Assembly (NCBI GenBank): GCA_009691315.1
Contig: SICT01000004.1
Location: forward strand, 1-27,527
Origin: Candidatus Uhrbacteria bacterium
GTDB lineage: Bacteria > Patescibacteriota > Patescibacteriia > 2-12-FULL-60-25
Length of the DNA: 27,527 nt
Direction of reading: 5' to 3'
Made by a program: the position numbers and the translations under genes. This document shows positions 1 to 7,477 of the stretch, one piece after another. Under the pieces are notes generated by a model. It saw only the letters and a program-made list of their open reading frames with translations, had not been told where the DNA came from and ran no database searches. Position 1 is the first letter of the stretch. Each line of letters starts with the position of its first letter.

Positions 1-261
1 AGTTTTTTCGCTTTTGATCCGCATGAAACAGGAGGAGTCCATCTGGCGGTTGGGGATCTGGATGGAGATGGTCGGGAAGAAATTGTCGTTGGTTCGGGCA
101 AAGGAACACTGCCGCGCATTCGGGTGTATGATGGCAAAGGTCGAATGTTGCATGAATTTTTCCTGGGCGCTCAATTTTCTTCTGTTGGAGTCACTCCGGT
201 TGTTGCTGATATTGATGGAGATGGTAAAGAAGAAATTTTAGTTCCAAGTTCACCGTTTTGA
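1..261 (+). CDS. FG-GAP/VCBS-repeat protein, C-terminal fragment
   Basis: The window opens inside this gene; the frame is open from base 1 to a TGA at 259-261 (86 residues). Two repeats carry the calcium-loop signature of FG-GAP/VCBS beta-propeller blades: GDLDGDGREEIVVGSG near residues 19-34 and ADIDGDGKEEILVPS near 68-82, each an AxxDxDGDGxxEI motif. Such repeats form integrin-alpha-like propellers in secreted or surface proteins and bind calcium. The N-terminus, any signal peptide and the number of blades lie outside the window. The next gene starts 7 bases downstream on the same strand, so both are probably one envelope operon. Family assignment is firm; the ligand is unknown. Confidence 0.85.
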   Translation, partial: SFFAFDPHETGGVHLAVGDLDGDGREEIVVGSGKGTLPRIRVYDGKGRMLHEFFLGAQFSSVGVTPVVADIDGDGKEEILVPSSPF

Positions 262-268
262 TGCATGT

Positions 269-1873
269 ATGAGAAAGCGCCATGATCTCGCAACACATAG
301 TTCACATGTAGCTCTTGCTCCGGCACGTGCCCTGACTTCGCATTTGCGTCGGCATTATGAAACGCGTTATCGCGGTCGTTATCCGCTGGCGCATATCGTT
401 TTTACGATTGACATGAGTTTGGTTGCACTTGTGCTCGCATTGATTGGTGTCAATATTTATTTAGCAACCATGCCGAGTCCCGTGTCAGGCGTACGCTTGT
501 TTGTCACAGCGCCACCGATTCAATCCGCCGTGCCATTGTCACTGGAAGCGACGATCGTTTCTCAAGATAAAGATGCGCATGAGAATCTTGTGCTTACCTG
601 GGATTTGCCGCCGGGCTCAGAGATTTTGACTGCATCGCCGGCACTGAATGAGCATCGATCTGTTTCGTTGGGCTCGCTCCCAGCAGGCCAGACTTTGACG
701 GCGCGTGTGGTTGTGCGTCTGTTTGTTCCGCCGGGCGAAGTGCGTCTTGGGTTTCGTCTTCAGGATATGCACGCTGGTCACGAAGAGCATTTGACGGGGG
801 AAGAAATTCGTCCGGTCGTCAGTTCCGGATTGCAGGTCGAACCCTTGCTCAAGCCAAATGCAATCGCCAGTCGATCTGCCATTCCTTTTTTGATAAAAAA
901 TATAACCAATCTTCCGTTGGAAGATGTCGAGTTGATGATTGAGGGAGGGGCCGCGACTTTTTTTGGGTTGACCTCTTTGCCGCTTGGAACTCTTGAACCA
1001 TTTTCTTCCCATGTTTTTTTGGTTGATCCGCGTGGTTCGAATTTGATTCGCGTACGTGCCGTGGCACGTGGAATTTCTCTGTCTACCCAAACGCTCCCCA
1101 TCAAATATACCAACAGTATATTTCCCATTGAAAAATTAACTCTTGCTCCATCAACACCAGGACAGGATGCAGAGCTGAGCTTGCACAGCACGACTTCCAC
1201 TCAGCTTTTTGTGTTTCATCCACTACTGAAAGACGCACCGGATCACGTGAAGATCCGGGATATTGCCGCAGGTTTTCAGACCTTGAATTTGCCGCTTGAG
1301 CCGCTGACCAATCAAATATTGTATCATTGGCTCGCCGTTCCTTTTTTTACCCAAGATGGACAGATGGTTCTCGGTCCAGCGGTTGAACAAGTGGTCACAA
1401 CACCGTTTGATTTCACAGCTGCTGCGCGTTTTTACACGTCTATGGGTGATCAAGTTGGCGTCGGCCCGCTTCCGCCTCGTGTTGGTCAAACCACAAAATA
1501 TTGGATCAATTGGAAACTAGATGCCACACGTTCCGATCTATCTGATTTTACGGTGCGTGCTACTTTGCCGCCTGGTGTGACTTTAACTGGACGCAACGCT
1601 CTGCCTCAAGACGGTGAGTTGCGTCAGCAAGGCGAGGAGATCACCTGGCGTATTCCTTATCTTGAAGCAAATACGGCTGGCACGATGGCTTCATTCGAAG
1701 TTGCATTGACGCCAATATCTGTGATGCGAGGTCATGCCGCGAAGTTGCTCGGCCCAACACACGTCACAGCTGTTGAAACACGCAATCAAGTTTCTTTACA
1801 AGCTGATGCCCCAGCGCTTGATACAAATCTCATCGGTGATCCAAAGGCAGAGGGCCAGGGAGTGGTTAAATGA
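269..1873 (+). CDS. Single-pass membrane protein with large extracytoplasmic beta-rich region
   Basis: 534 residues, family not recognised. A basic, Arg/His-rich N-terminal tail (about 1-42) precedes one hydrophobic helix (about 43-67), then some 465 residues with no further membrane segment and no Cys cluster. The outer part alternates short hydrophobic strands with Pro/Gly/Thr turns. Phrases such as LTWDLPPGSEIL and VRATLPPGVTLTG resemble the Ig-like/DUF11 type beta-sandwich seen in bacterial surface proteins. Topology should be N-in with the bulk outside. It follows the FG-GAP gene by 7 bases, which supports a shared envelope role. The ATG at 269 is the first in frame after the upstream stop. 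The 3' end overlaps the convergent queA gene by 8 bases. Confidence 0.75.
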   Translation: MRKRHDLATHSSHVALAPARALTSHLRRHYETRYRGRYPLAHIVFTIDMSLVALVLALIGVNIYLATMPSPVSGVRLFVTAPPIQSAVPLSLEATIVSQDKDAHENLVLTWDLPPGSEILTASPALNEHRSVSLGSLPAGQTLTARVVVRLFVPPGEVRLGFRLQDMHAGHEEHLTGEEIRPVVSSGLQVEPLLKPNAIASRSAIPFLIKNITNLPLEDVELMIEGGAATFFGLTSLPLGTLEPFSSHVFLVDPRGSNLIRVRAVARGISLSTQTLPIKYTNSIFPIEKLTLAPSTPGQDAELSLHSTTSTQLFVFHPLLKDAPDHVKIRDIAAGFQTLNLPLEPLTNQILYHWLAVPFFTQDGQMVLGPAVEQVVTTPFDFTAAARFYTSMGDQVGVGPLPPRVGQTTKYWINWKLDATRSDLSDFTVRATLPPGVTLTGRNALPQDGELRQQGEEITWRIPYLEANTAGTMASFEVALTPISVMRGHAAKLLGPTHVTAVETRNQVSLQADAPALDTNLIGDPKAEGQGVVK

Positions 1874-2858
1874 TCAGCATCGCGTCGCCGAAAGAATAGA
1901 AGCGATACTCATGGTCCATGGCATGCTGATACGCGCGCAGAATATTTGTTCGTGAGGAAAATGCCGAGACAAGAACCAGGAGGGTCGATTTTGGCAGATG
2001 AAAATTTGTGAGAAGTCCATCGATTTTTTTAAATGAATAGCCCGGCGTAATAAATATCTGAGTGAAACCACTAGTCATATCTGATTCCAACGCCCTAACG
2101 GTCGTTGTGCCGATAGCTATAACGCGATGTCCAGCTTGTTTTGTTTTTTCGATCAACACGCGTGTCTCTTCTGGCACGTCAACCCACTCTTCATGCATCT
2201 TGTGCTCTTCCAATGTTTCCGTTTTCATGGGCCGGAACGTTCCAAGACCAACATGCAGAGTTACAAAGCCCTGTTTAATTCCTTTCATTTTTAATTTTTG
2301 CAGGAGTTCTGTCGTAAAATGAAATCCGGCCGTTGGGGCGGCTACGGAGCCAGTTTTTTCTGCATAAATGGTTTGATAATCTGTCAGATTTTTTGGTTGG
2401 TTTTTGACATACGGTGGAATCGGGATTTCGCCTATCTGATCGGTGAGGGCAAGTATCTCTTCCGGAGATTTTTGAAAATCGATCAGAATGGTTCCATCGA
2501 AATTTTTTTCAACGAGTGTCAAAGCGGTTCCATTAATAAGGGTCAGTTGATCTCCAACCCGAAGTTTTTTTGCAGGTTGGGCGAGGGCCAGCCAATGACT
2601 TTTGTTCGGTCTCAATAAAAATATTTCAAATATGGACGCACCTCGATGCGCTGTGAGCCTTGCTTTAAAAACTTTGCTGTTATTCATGACAAGCAAATCT
2701 CCGGGCGCGAGTAAATCAGGCAGATCAAAAATATGACGATCTTGAAGCTCGCCCGTTTCCCGATCCATCACGAGCAACTTTGCGTGATCACGCGGTTCGA
2801 TGGATTTTTGCGCAATCCGATCAGCGAGTAAATGATAATCAAAGAGAGACGTTTGCAT
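1866..2858 (-). CDS. queA: S-adenosylmethionine:tRNA ribosyltransferase-isomerase
   Basis: 330 residues, close to the usual length of QueA. The enzyme transfers and isomerises the ribosyl group of SAM onto 7-aminomethyl-7-deazaguanine in tRNA, making epoxyqueuosine at the wobble position of GUN anticodons. Family hallmarks are visible: the N-terminal RDHAKLLVMDR and LLVMNNSKVFKARL segments, IPIPPYVK, AAPTAGFHFT, HVGLGTFRP, the GTTTVRALES segment and the C-terminal LTNFHLPKSTLLVLVSAF. tRNA-His, encoded about 1 kb away, has a GUG anticodon and is a potential substrate. No other queuosine gene is in the window, so the precursor route cannot be judged. The stop overlaps the convergent membrane-protein gene. 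Confidence 0.97.
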   Translation of the reverse strand: MQTSLFDYHLLADRIAQKSIEPRDHAKLLVMDRETGELQDRHIFDLPDLLAPGDLLVMNNSKVFKARLTAHRGASIFEIFLLRPNKSHWLALAQPAKKLRVGDQLTLINGTALTLVEKNFDGTILIDFQKSPEEILALTDQIGEIPIPPYVKNQPKNLTDYQTIYAEKTGSVAAPTAGFHFTTELLQKLKMKGIKQGFVTLHVGLGTFRPMKTETLEEHKMHEEWVDVPEETRVLIEKTKQAGHRVIAIGTTTVRALESDMTSGFTQIFITPGYSFKKIDGLLTNFHLPKSTLLVLVSAFSSRTNILRAYQHAMDHEYRFYSFGDAMLII

Positions 2859-2869
2859 AATGTTGTATG

Positions 2870-2901
2870 AAAAATCCCTCTTCGCGTAAAGCTTCGAGGG
2901 A
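2870..2901 (-). terminator. Rho-independent terminator of the 118-residue gene
   Basis: Read on the minus strand, TCCCTC (2896-2901) pairs with GAGGGA (2875-2880) around a partly paired loop and is followed by a T run. It lies between the stop of the GC-rich gene upstream and the queA start, so queA is probably transcribed separately. Confidence 0.65.
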
Positions 2902-2916
2902 GGAAAAAGGAAAAGA

Positions 2917-3273
2917 TCATTCGATCGGGCTCACGTTGAGCCGACATGTGATCAGCTCGTGTGCATCTTTGCGATACACCGTCGAGAAGGCTTGGTTTGG
3001 GGCTTCGCGGAATCGAACGAAGCAGATGCATCGACTTCCGCGCCCGCGACATTGGGGATCGAATCGTCCAACTCCGAGATATTCCGGCTCGTTTGGATGC
3101 GGCCAGGCGAGTACCTGTGGCTCGCGTATCTTTCGTTCACAGGTGGCGGTGAGAGGCTCGTCCTCCATCAGCATGAGGATGAGTCTGGTTCGAGGGCCGC
3201 GCGTTTTCGGTCCAGACAGCTGGGGGAGTCCTGCAAGAAGCTGCCGGACTCGCTCGAGATCACTTCTCGGCAT
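2917..3273 (-). CDS. Unknown 118-residue protein, GC-rich, strong RBS
   Basis: Not recognised. The evidence that it is real: AGGAG sits 6 bases before the ATG at 3273, the frame is open for 118 codons, and a hairpin terminator follows the stop. An in-frame ATG at 3279 touches the Shine-Dalgarno and is a less likely start. Codons are richer in G and C than in neighbouring genes (CTC, CGC, GTC common). The protein is basic at its N-terminus, has four Cys in the middle to C-terminal half (including a CICF pair), and no membrane segment or signal peptide. Its combination of strong RBS and GC-rich codons matches the oxygenase gene at 22556. The two long plus-strand frames here are shadows. Confidence 0.6.
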   Translation of the reverse strand: MPRSDLERVRQLLAGLPQLSGPKTRGPRTRLILMLMEDEPLTATCERKIREPQVLAWPHPNEPEYLGVGRFDPQCRGRGSRCICFVRFREAPNQAFSTVYRKDAHELITCRLNVSPIE

Positions 3274-3279
3274 CGGCAT

Positions 3280-3284
3280 CTCCT
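3280..3284 (-). promoter_or_regulatory. Strong Shine-Dalgarno (AGGAG) deciding the start at 3273
   Basis: AGGAG on the minus strand lies 6 bases before the second of two in-frame ATGs, ideal spacing. Most other genes in the window have no such site. Confidence 0.65.
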
Positions 3285-3356
3285 AACGCATGTGTGCGCC
3301 GTTGGATGGAGGTATTTAAATGGAAATTCCCCAAATCGTCAAGAGCGAAAGGAATT

Positions 3357-3365
3357 TGCTATGAT
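3357..3365 (+). promoter_or_regulatory. Extended -10 promoter for a leaderless transcript
   Basis: TGCTATGAT forms an extended -10 (TG-n-TATGAT) ending 11 bases before the ATG at 3377. No good -35 is present. The expected transcript would start within about 5 bases of the ATG. Confidence 0.5.
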
Positions 3366-3376
3366 AGCGTAAGCTT

Positions 3377-3880
3377 ATGCTCATCGTGTTTTATTTCCTT
3401 GTTTTATTGGTGGTTATTTTTTTCTTTGGACGTTGGTTCTTGGCTATTGGGTATAGTGGCGTTCCCTACGTTGGTATAAATCTACACGCATTGAAAGAGG
3501 GGATGGAAATGGCAAAGATTTTTTCAGGTGAGACCATCGTTGATCTTGGCTCAGGGGATGGACGCATCTTGATCGCGGCTGCAAAGCAAGGTGCTCAAGT
3601 GATTGGTTATGAAATCAATCCACTCCTCGTCTGGCTGACCCGCTGGCGTTTGCATAAATATAAAAATGCGCGTGTGATTTGTCGCGATATACGACAGGCA
3701 GACTTATCTGGCGTTGATGTCGTGTTTGTCTACGGCATTCCCGGTCTCATGCCATGGATAAAAAATTTCGTGGATCGTTTTCATCACTCAGGATTACGCG
3801 TTATTTCATTTGGTTTTCAGATTCCCGGTTACACAGCCGTCGAGCAGCGAGGGTTGGCTAGGCTGTATCGGTTTGATTGA
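3377..3880 (+). CDS. Membrane-anchored class I SAM methyltransferase, FAM173/ATPSCKMT-like
   Basis: 167 residues. A hydrophobic helix spans about 2-25. The SAM-binding motif I follows, VDLGSGDGRILIAAA (about 55-69), then a motif II acidic segment VIGYEINPLLVWLTRW. The order 'membrane helix, short linker, DLGSGDGR, GYExNP' is that of the FAM173/ATPSCKMT lysine methyltransferases and their short prokaryotic relatives. The human members methylate lysines in mitochondrial proteins; the bacterial target is unknown. It starts at the first ATG after an extended -10 and stands alone between the unknown minus-strand gene and tRNA-His. The methyltransferase fold is secure, the subfamily moderately so. 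Confidence 0.8.
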   Translation: MLIVFYFLVLLVVIFFFGRWFLAIGYSGVPYVGINLHALKEGMEMAKIFSGETIVDLGSGDGRILIAAAKQGAQVIGYEINPLLVWLTRWRLHKYKNARVICRDIRQADLSGVDVVFVYGIPGLMPWIKNFVDRFHHSGLRVISFGFQIPGYTAVEQRGLARLYRFD

Positions 3881-3886
3881 CCAGCC

Positions 3887-3915
3887 TTGCCTCACTAAAC
3901 AAAATAAGGTATAAA
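3887..3915 (+). promoter_or_regulatory. Promoter of tRNA-His
   Basis: TTGCCT (3887-3892), 17-base spacer, TATAAA (3910-3915). Initiation about 7 bases on would leave a 5' leader of about 12 bases before the tRNA. Confidence 0.6.
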
Positions 3916-3933
3916 CTTGTCACTTATTTCCAT

Positions 3934-4008
3934 GGTGGCTATGGTGTAGAGGCAACACAGCGGGTTGTGGTCCCGTTATCATGGGTTCGATTCCCATTAG
4001 CCACCCCA
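3934..4008 (+). tRNA. tRNA-His (GTG)
   Basis: A full cloverleaf can be drawn. G(-1) is at 3934 and the acceptor strand GTGGCTA (3935-3941) pairs with TAGCCAC (3998-4004). The anticodon stem GCGGG/CCCGT carries loop TTGTGGT with anticodon GTG at 3967-3969, and the T-arm has GGTTCGATTCC. C73 is at 4005 opposite the extra G(-1), the identity pair for histidine. The CCA end is encoded at 4006-4008. The gene is followed after 3 bases by its own terminator. The GUG anticodon makes it a possible substrate of the nearby queA product. Confidence 0.97.
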
Positions 4009-4011
4009 CGT

Positions 4012-4041
4012 AAAAGCCTTACATTTATTTGTAGGGTTTTT
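4012..4041 (+). terminator. Terminator of tRNA-His
   Basis: AAAAGCCTTACA (4012-4023) pairs with TGTAGGGTTTTT (4030-4041) in a 12-bp stem with two wobble pairs and a 6-base loop. It begins 3 bases after the tRNA CCA. The remaining 80 bases to the Fic stop hold nothing I can assign. Confidence 0.75.
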
Positions 4042-4121
4042 GCGTTAAGGTCCATTGGCAAACCATTCATTATTAACGGTAATAGCTTTTATATGACCTT
4101 CAATTCCCGAAAATAAGCAGA

Positions 4122-4994
4122 TTAAACGCCAATCTTCCAAACACCCTTCTCCAGGAAAGCTTCGATGGTCTGGCGTGTGGCTTTATTGATTAGATTAGAA
4201 TGAGAAAGTTTATTGATTTTTCCATACTCAGCCAAAGTCATTATTTTTTTATCCTCCAAATATGCTAGTCGTTTATGGTAGCTGTTCGTAAGCGCTTTAG
4301 CGACGATCTCTTCCATAACGCCCGTCGCTCCGTTTGCATCAAAATCTTTAAAGGCGGTGTAATAGTTTGCGCGATCAATAAACTTAATGTTTATGGGCAC
4401 AAAACCTTCGCGGATTAGTTGATAATTATTGATGACGCGACCGATCCTTCCATTTCCATCGATAAAGGGATGGGTATATTCAAATGCCAAATGAAGTTTC
4501 GCAATCCGTTTGATAATACTTTCATGATGCATTGCCTGATATTCAGTCAGCATCGTTGCTACACGATCGGTAACTTCTTTTGGGTTTGGAGCGATATGGC
4601 TGCCAACACGGACAAACTCGTGATCTTTTCTAAACCGCCCAGCAACGTCATCGCGAATATTGCTCATCAGCATTTTGTGGAGTAGTAAAATAACCTTGGA
4701 CGAAAGTTCCTGTTCTTTAGCTCGCTTGTCGATATATTCAACGACTCGCGCCAAATTTTTAGCTTCAAAAATTTCTCGTTGCGAGATAAAACGATCAAGA
4801 TCGATCTGCAAAAGAATTTTTTCCGTTTCTTCAAGTGAGAGCGTGCTATTTTCTATCGCATTAGAGTTATAAACCTGCTCCGCCAGCTCGGCTTCAGCGA
4901 TCATCTTAATAAGCGCCTCCCTACCCAAACTCGCTTTGTAGTATCTCTCACGGAGCGTATTAATTTTATTAAAGACATTGAGTATTTTAGCCAT
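4122..4994 (-). CDS. Fic-domain protein, class II (self-inhibited)
   Basis: 290 residues. The catalytic Fic loop HPFIDGNGR is intact (about 175-183), with the His, Asp and Arg needed to transfer AMP or another nucleotide-derived group to a protein hydroxyl. The N-terminal inhibitory motif S/TxxxE(G/N) appears as SNAIEN (44-49), marking a class II Fic protein whose own helix blocks ATP binding. The C-terminal 60 residues (LAEYGKINKLSHSNLINKA...) look like a helix-turn-helix/winged domain. ATG 4994 is preferred over the TTG at 5003 because the promoter -10 lies at 5005-5010 and ATG 4994 follows it by 10 bases, a leaderless arrangement. No separate antitoxin gene is adjacent. Target unknown. Confidence 0.93.
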   Translation of the reverse strand: MAKILNVFNKINTLRERYYKASLGREALIKMIAEAELAEQVYNSNAIENSTLSLEETEKILLQIDLDRFISQREIFEAKNLARVVEYIDKRAKEQELSSKVILLLHKMLMSNIRDDVAGRFRKDHEFVRVGSHIAPNPKEVTDRVATMLTEYQAMHHESIIKRIAKLHLAFEYTHPFIDGNGRIGRVINNYQLIREGFVPINIKFIDRANYYTAFKDFDANGATGVMEEIVAKALTNSYHKRLAYLEDKKIMTLAEYGKINKLSHSNLINKATRQTIEAFLEKGVWKIGV

Positions 4995-5004
4995 ATATTT
5001 CAAA

Positions 5005-5033
5005 AGAATATCCTATTTTCACGCTTTTGTCAA
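5005..5033 (-). promoter_or_regulatory. Promoter of the first fic gene
   Basis: On the minus strand TTGACA (5028-5033), 17-base spacer, TATTCT (5005-5010), then 10 bases to ATG 4994. One CGTGAAA motif lies inside the spacer and two more lie just upstream. Confidence 0.75.
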
Positions 5034-5073
5034 CATAACCGTGAAATTAGTACAAAAATACTACTTTTTCACG
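5017..5073. promoter_or_regulatory. Three CGTGAAA/TTTCACG sites, probable operator of fic
   Basis: The heptamer occurs at 5017-5023, 5040-5046 and 5067-5073 with alternating orientation. The last two close an inverted repeat whose inner arms AGTA/TACT also pair. One site sits between -35 and -10, so a bound protein would block RNA polymerase. The Fic protein's own C-terminal HTH-like region is a candidate binder; this is inference. Confidence 0.5.
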
Positions 5074-5151
5074 ATTATGAATCATCATTAAATATACGCA
5101 TGGCATTTTCATTCTTTACCCAACCCGCAGTTCTAAACGTGCACCCCATCC

Positions 5152-5187
5152 AAAAATCGAACCAGAAATGGCTCGATTTTTGTTTTG
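5152..5187 (+). terminator. Orphan terminator-like hairpin preceded by CACCCCA
   Basis: AAAAATCGA (5152-5160) pairs with TCGATTTTT (5173-5181), with an extra CC/GG pair inside, then GTTTTGG. No plus-strand gene precedes it: the fic gene diverges. CACCCCA (5142-5148) sits 3 bases before the stem, as at tRNA-His and repeat copies A and C. It could end a small RNA or be the tail of a decayed copy of the repeat at 5844. A 30-codon frame (5100-5192) runs through the stem and is not credible as a gene. Confidence 0.5.
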
Positions 5188-5287
5188 GTTGAGAGGATTT
5201 ATACAGTTCTGACGAAGCGAAATACGGCATGTATTTCGAATACCCTCCCTAGCAAGAATTGAACCAATTGGTTATTATTTGTACCAT

Positions 5288-5824
5288 ATGGATTGGAAAA
5301 AGAAACTTGGAGAAATTAAACCTACTCTCCCACTAGGTAAAGTGCCTGTCACTGCAGAAAAGAAGGGGTCGGGTGCTCCGCAAAATACAGATAAGCCAGC
5401 GGCACCATCGGAAGAAAAGGTACTTGATCCAAGAGAAATCACCCTACAGAAAATAGCAAAGTGGGATCAAGATCCTGATTTTCAGACATTGATTCGTTTA
5501 CGGAAAATCAAAAAAGGTTCAAATGCATACTATCGTCTTCGAGAATGTTTTTATTATGCTGGAGAAACGGATATCACGTTTGATTTGAATCGTTGGGCAG
5601 GAGCAGAGCATCTGGCACTTGGTTCAGAAGAAAGAGCGATCACGGAGAAATTAAAAAAACGAGGTTATGAATCAGCAGCTTATATATGGTGGCTCTCCGC
5701 TCAATCAGAAGGGATGAAATATGGAACGGGAACGAGAGAGTTGCGACTTCAGAAGGCTACAGAGTTCGCTCAAAAAATTGGAATGTCGTTAGAGATGATT
5801 TTACAGAGAAAGGGTGTGCGATGA
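5288..5824 (+). CDS. Unknown 178-residue protein
   Basis: Not recognised. Residues 1-50 are low complexity (Lys, Pro, Ala, Glu), likely a flexible tail. From about 55 to the end the sequence is helical and mixed-charge with aromatic residues (RLRKIKKGSNAYYRLRECFYYAG, NRWAGAEHLAL, SAAYIWWLSAQSEGMKYG). No signal peptide or membrane helix is present. ATG 5288 is chosen over the TTG or GTG-type start near 5279 because TATTAT (5273-5278) ends 9 bases before it, matching the leaderless pattern of this window. It is followed 19 bases later by repeat copy A and its hairpin. Confidence 0.65.
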   Translation: MDWKKKLGEIKPTLPLGKVPVTAEKKGSGAPQNTDKPAAPSEEKVLDPREITLQKIAKWDQDPDFQTLIRLRKIKKGSNAYYRLRECFYYAGETDITFDLNRWAGAEHLALGSEERAITEKLKKRGYESAAYIWWLSAQSEGMKYGTGTRELRLQKATEFAQKIGMSLEMILQRKGVR

Positions 5825-5843
5825 GCCTATCAGTGTGGTTGTA

Positions 5844-5916
5844 AGTCCGGAATATAAATCGTCGTATTATCCATCCTCTCAAAAGTAGTTCTCACTTCCT
5901 CTACCACGGCACCCCA
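5844..5916 (+). repeat. 73-bp direct repeat, copy A
   Basis: Aligns without gaps to copies B (6677-6749) and C (8450-8522). The conserved core includes AGTTCTCACTTCCTC and ACCACGGCACCCCA. It lies just after a stop codon and ends 3 bases before a hairpin terminator. Confidence 0.8.
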
Positions 5917-5919
5917 TGA

Positions 5920-5955
5920 AAATCTCCGCATAAACAGCGGGGATTTTTGTTTTTG
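5920..5955 (+). terminator. Hairpin terminator after repeat A
   Basis: AAATCTCCGC (5920-5929) pairs with GCGGGGATTT (5937-5946), 10 bp with one wobble and a 7-base loop, followed by a T-rich run. Confidence 0.75.
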
Positions 5956-5971
5956 ATGCGCGTGGGGTAGT

Positions 5972-6652
5972 ATGGCAACAATGAAAGCGCTGGAATGGAT
6001 TTTCTTTGATGTCGGCGATGCATTGATCGACGAATCTGGATATACCAATTGGAAACAAGACCTGGTTCTTCGGTCCGTTCAAGCCTATCAGGATACGCTT
6101 CGTTTAGAAGATGTGAAGCACGTTTGGATTTCGGCGAGTGCTCAGTCAGGAAGTTTGATGCAGAACGCTGCCAGACTCCTTTTGCCAAACCAGAAGCAGG
6201 CGGACAAAGCGATAGAGGTCATAAAAAGTAAACATGTAGAGATGAATGAGGCAAGAAAGAAACAGACGGTTTATCCAGAAGCGTTGGACGTGCTTCGTCT
6301 TTTATCTAAAACGTATCGTTTAGGGATCCTTGCCAACCAACCCGTCGAAACAAGACACATGCTTGCGCAAGCGGGATTGCTAGAACTGTTCACATCAACA
6401 AACCTCTCTGGAGATTATCCGTTCCAGAAACCTGATCCAAGGTATTTTTTACAGACTCTTAAAGATGCGGGGGCAGAAATCTCGCGATCTGTATTGGTTG
6501 ATGACAACATTGAGCGTGGCTTGGCTCCGGCGAAACAAATTGGAATGAGAACCGTCTGGTATAAACATACAGAACGAACTATTCCCGATCATACGGTAGA
6601 TGCTGTCATTGAGTCTTTGCAGGGCTTGCCTGCGGCTCTCGGGACGTTATAA
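5972..6652 (+). CDS. HAD-superfamily hydrolase
   Basis: 226 residues, typical of a C1-capped HAD phosphatase. Motif I is FFDVGDAL with the nucleophile Asp13. The usual second Asp (+2) is Gly, as in the DLGN-type YihX phosphatases, so activity is not excluded. Motif II is LGILANQP (Asn in place of Ser/Thr), motif III the Lys of PFQKPDP, and motif IV VLVDDNIERGL with paired Asp. The cap is the helical segment after motif I. Substrate unknown; a small phosphorylated metabolite is usual. Start ATG 5972; ATG 5981 (MKALEW) is equally possible. It sits between repeat copies A and B with no partner gene. Confidence 0.88.
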   Translation: MATMKALEWIFFDVGDALIDESGYTNWKQDLVLRSVQAYQDTLRLEDVKHVWISASAQSGSLMQNAARLLLPNQKQADKAIEVIKSKHVEMNEARKKQTVYPEALDVLRLLSKTYRLGILANQPVETRHMLAQAGLLELFTSTNLSGDYPFQKPDPRYFLQTLKDAGAEISRSVLVDDNIERGLAPAKQIGMRTVWYKHTERTIPDHTVDAVIESLQGLPAALGTL

Positions 6653-6676
6653 AAAAATGTTATCCTTTGGTTCCCA

Positions 6677-6749
6677 ATTCTGGGATATAAATTGTCGTAT
6701 CATTCATTTTTGCAAAAATAGTTCTCACTTCCTCCACCACGGCACCCCA
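6677..6749 (+). repeat. 73-bp direct repeat, copy B
   Basis: Same orientation and length as copies A and C, beginning 25 bases after the HAD stop. It keeps AGTTCTCACTTCCTC and CCACCACGGCACCCCA exactly. Confidence 0.8.
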
Positions 6750-6754
6750 CCAAC

Positions 6755-6785
6755 ATCCGATCTATCAAAGGGTCGGATTTTGGTT
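6755..6785 (+). terminator. Hairpin terminator after repeat B
   Basis: ATCCGATC (6755-6762) pairs with GGTCGGAT (6771-6778), including one wobble, followed by TTTTGGTTT. A probable -10 (TATATT, 6786-6791) for the next gene follows at once. Confidence 0.6.
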
Positions 6786-6801
6786 TATATTATTGATGTG
6801 T

Positions 6802-7413
6802 ATGCAACAAAATGATCACGTCATCTTGCTCCATGGTCGCATGCCTGAAAGGATTGATGGTGTTTTGGTTGCGGACATCCCAATATGCAATCCGAATAAT
6901 GAACGGAATTGGATGGGGTGGACAAAAAAGCGATTGGAAGAAAAAGGCTATTTAGTCATATGTCCGATTGTTCCTCACGAGTGGATGGCGTCTTATGGAG
7001 AGTGGAAGAAGGAACTTGATGCCCTGACGATCGATGAGGATACGATCCTTGTAGGATTGAGTGCCGGCGGGTATGTATTGCTTCGGTATCTCGAGCAATC
7101 TGGAAAGAAAGTTAAAAAACTTATTTTAGTTGCTCCCTGCTCGACGTTGGAAAAAACAGATCCGATATCACTTACCATGTTACCAGCGTCTTTTCTAAAT
7201 GAATTTTACACGTACGAAATTACCGGAACAGCAGAACAACAGATTGACAGAGGTATTACCATTTTTATTTCAGATGATCGTGAACTGATGCTTAAATCTC
7301 TAGAATTTTATAAAACAATAATGCATCCAAAAGTCATTCAACTTGAGAATTTTGGACATTTTTCTTTTCTTATCCCACAATTTCCAGAACTATTACAGGA
7401 GATTTTACACTAG
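6802..7413 (+). CDS. RBBP9/YdeN-like alpha/beta serine hydrolase, paralogue 1
   Basis: 203 residues. The nucleophile elbow GLSAG (85-89, Ser87), an acid in the SDDRE segment, and the catalytic His in GHFSF give a complete triad in the order expected for the small RBBP9/YdeN family, which lacks a large lid. The N-terminal HGR sits in the oxyanion loop. Substrate unknown, probably an ester or thioester. Start 6802 is chosen because it aligns residue for residue with paralogue 2 at 11649 (both place Ser at 87) and lies 10 bases after TATATT; ATG 6796 and TTG 6793 are alternatives. The two copies share most of their first 110 residues and diverge later. Confidence 0.85.
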   Translation: MQQNDHVILLHGRMPERIDGVLVADIPICNPNNERNWMGWTKKRLEEKGYLVICPIVPHEWMASYGEWKKELDALTIDEDTILVGLSAGGYVLLRYLEQSGKKVKKLILVAPCSTLEKTDPISLTMLPASFLNEFYTYEITGTAEQQIDRGITIFISDDRELMLKSLEFYKTIMHPKVIQLENFGHFSFLIPQFPELLQEILH

Positions 7414-7448
7414 CTTTCATATAAAGTTGTTTGTAGTTTTATGGAGGT

Positions 7449-7477
7449 TTGACAAGATTCTGCTAATATGGTATAAG
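7449..7477 (+). promoter_or_regulatory. Promoter of the second fic gene
   Basis: TTGACA (7449-7454), 17-base spacer, TATAAG (7472-7477); initiation near 7484 gives a leader of about 25 bases before ATG 7509. Confidence 0.8.

Noticed and set aside
617..1200. Minus-strand frames inside the membrane-protein gene
   Set aside because: Antisense shadows with basic, low-quality composition and no start signals.
2867..3372. Plus-strand frames opposite the 118-residue gene
   Set aside because: They lack ribosome binding sites, one runs through a terminator stem, and the minus-strand frame has a strong RBS and terminator.
3877..4116. 79-codon plus-strand frame
   Set aside because: It reads straight through tRNA-His and its terminator.
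5833..5916. Repeat copy A as a tRNA gene
   Set aside because: GTGTGGT could pair 6 of 7 with the 3' strand, but there is no T-arm with TTCRA, no anticodon stem, and copies B and C do not preserve the pairing.
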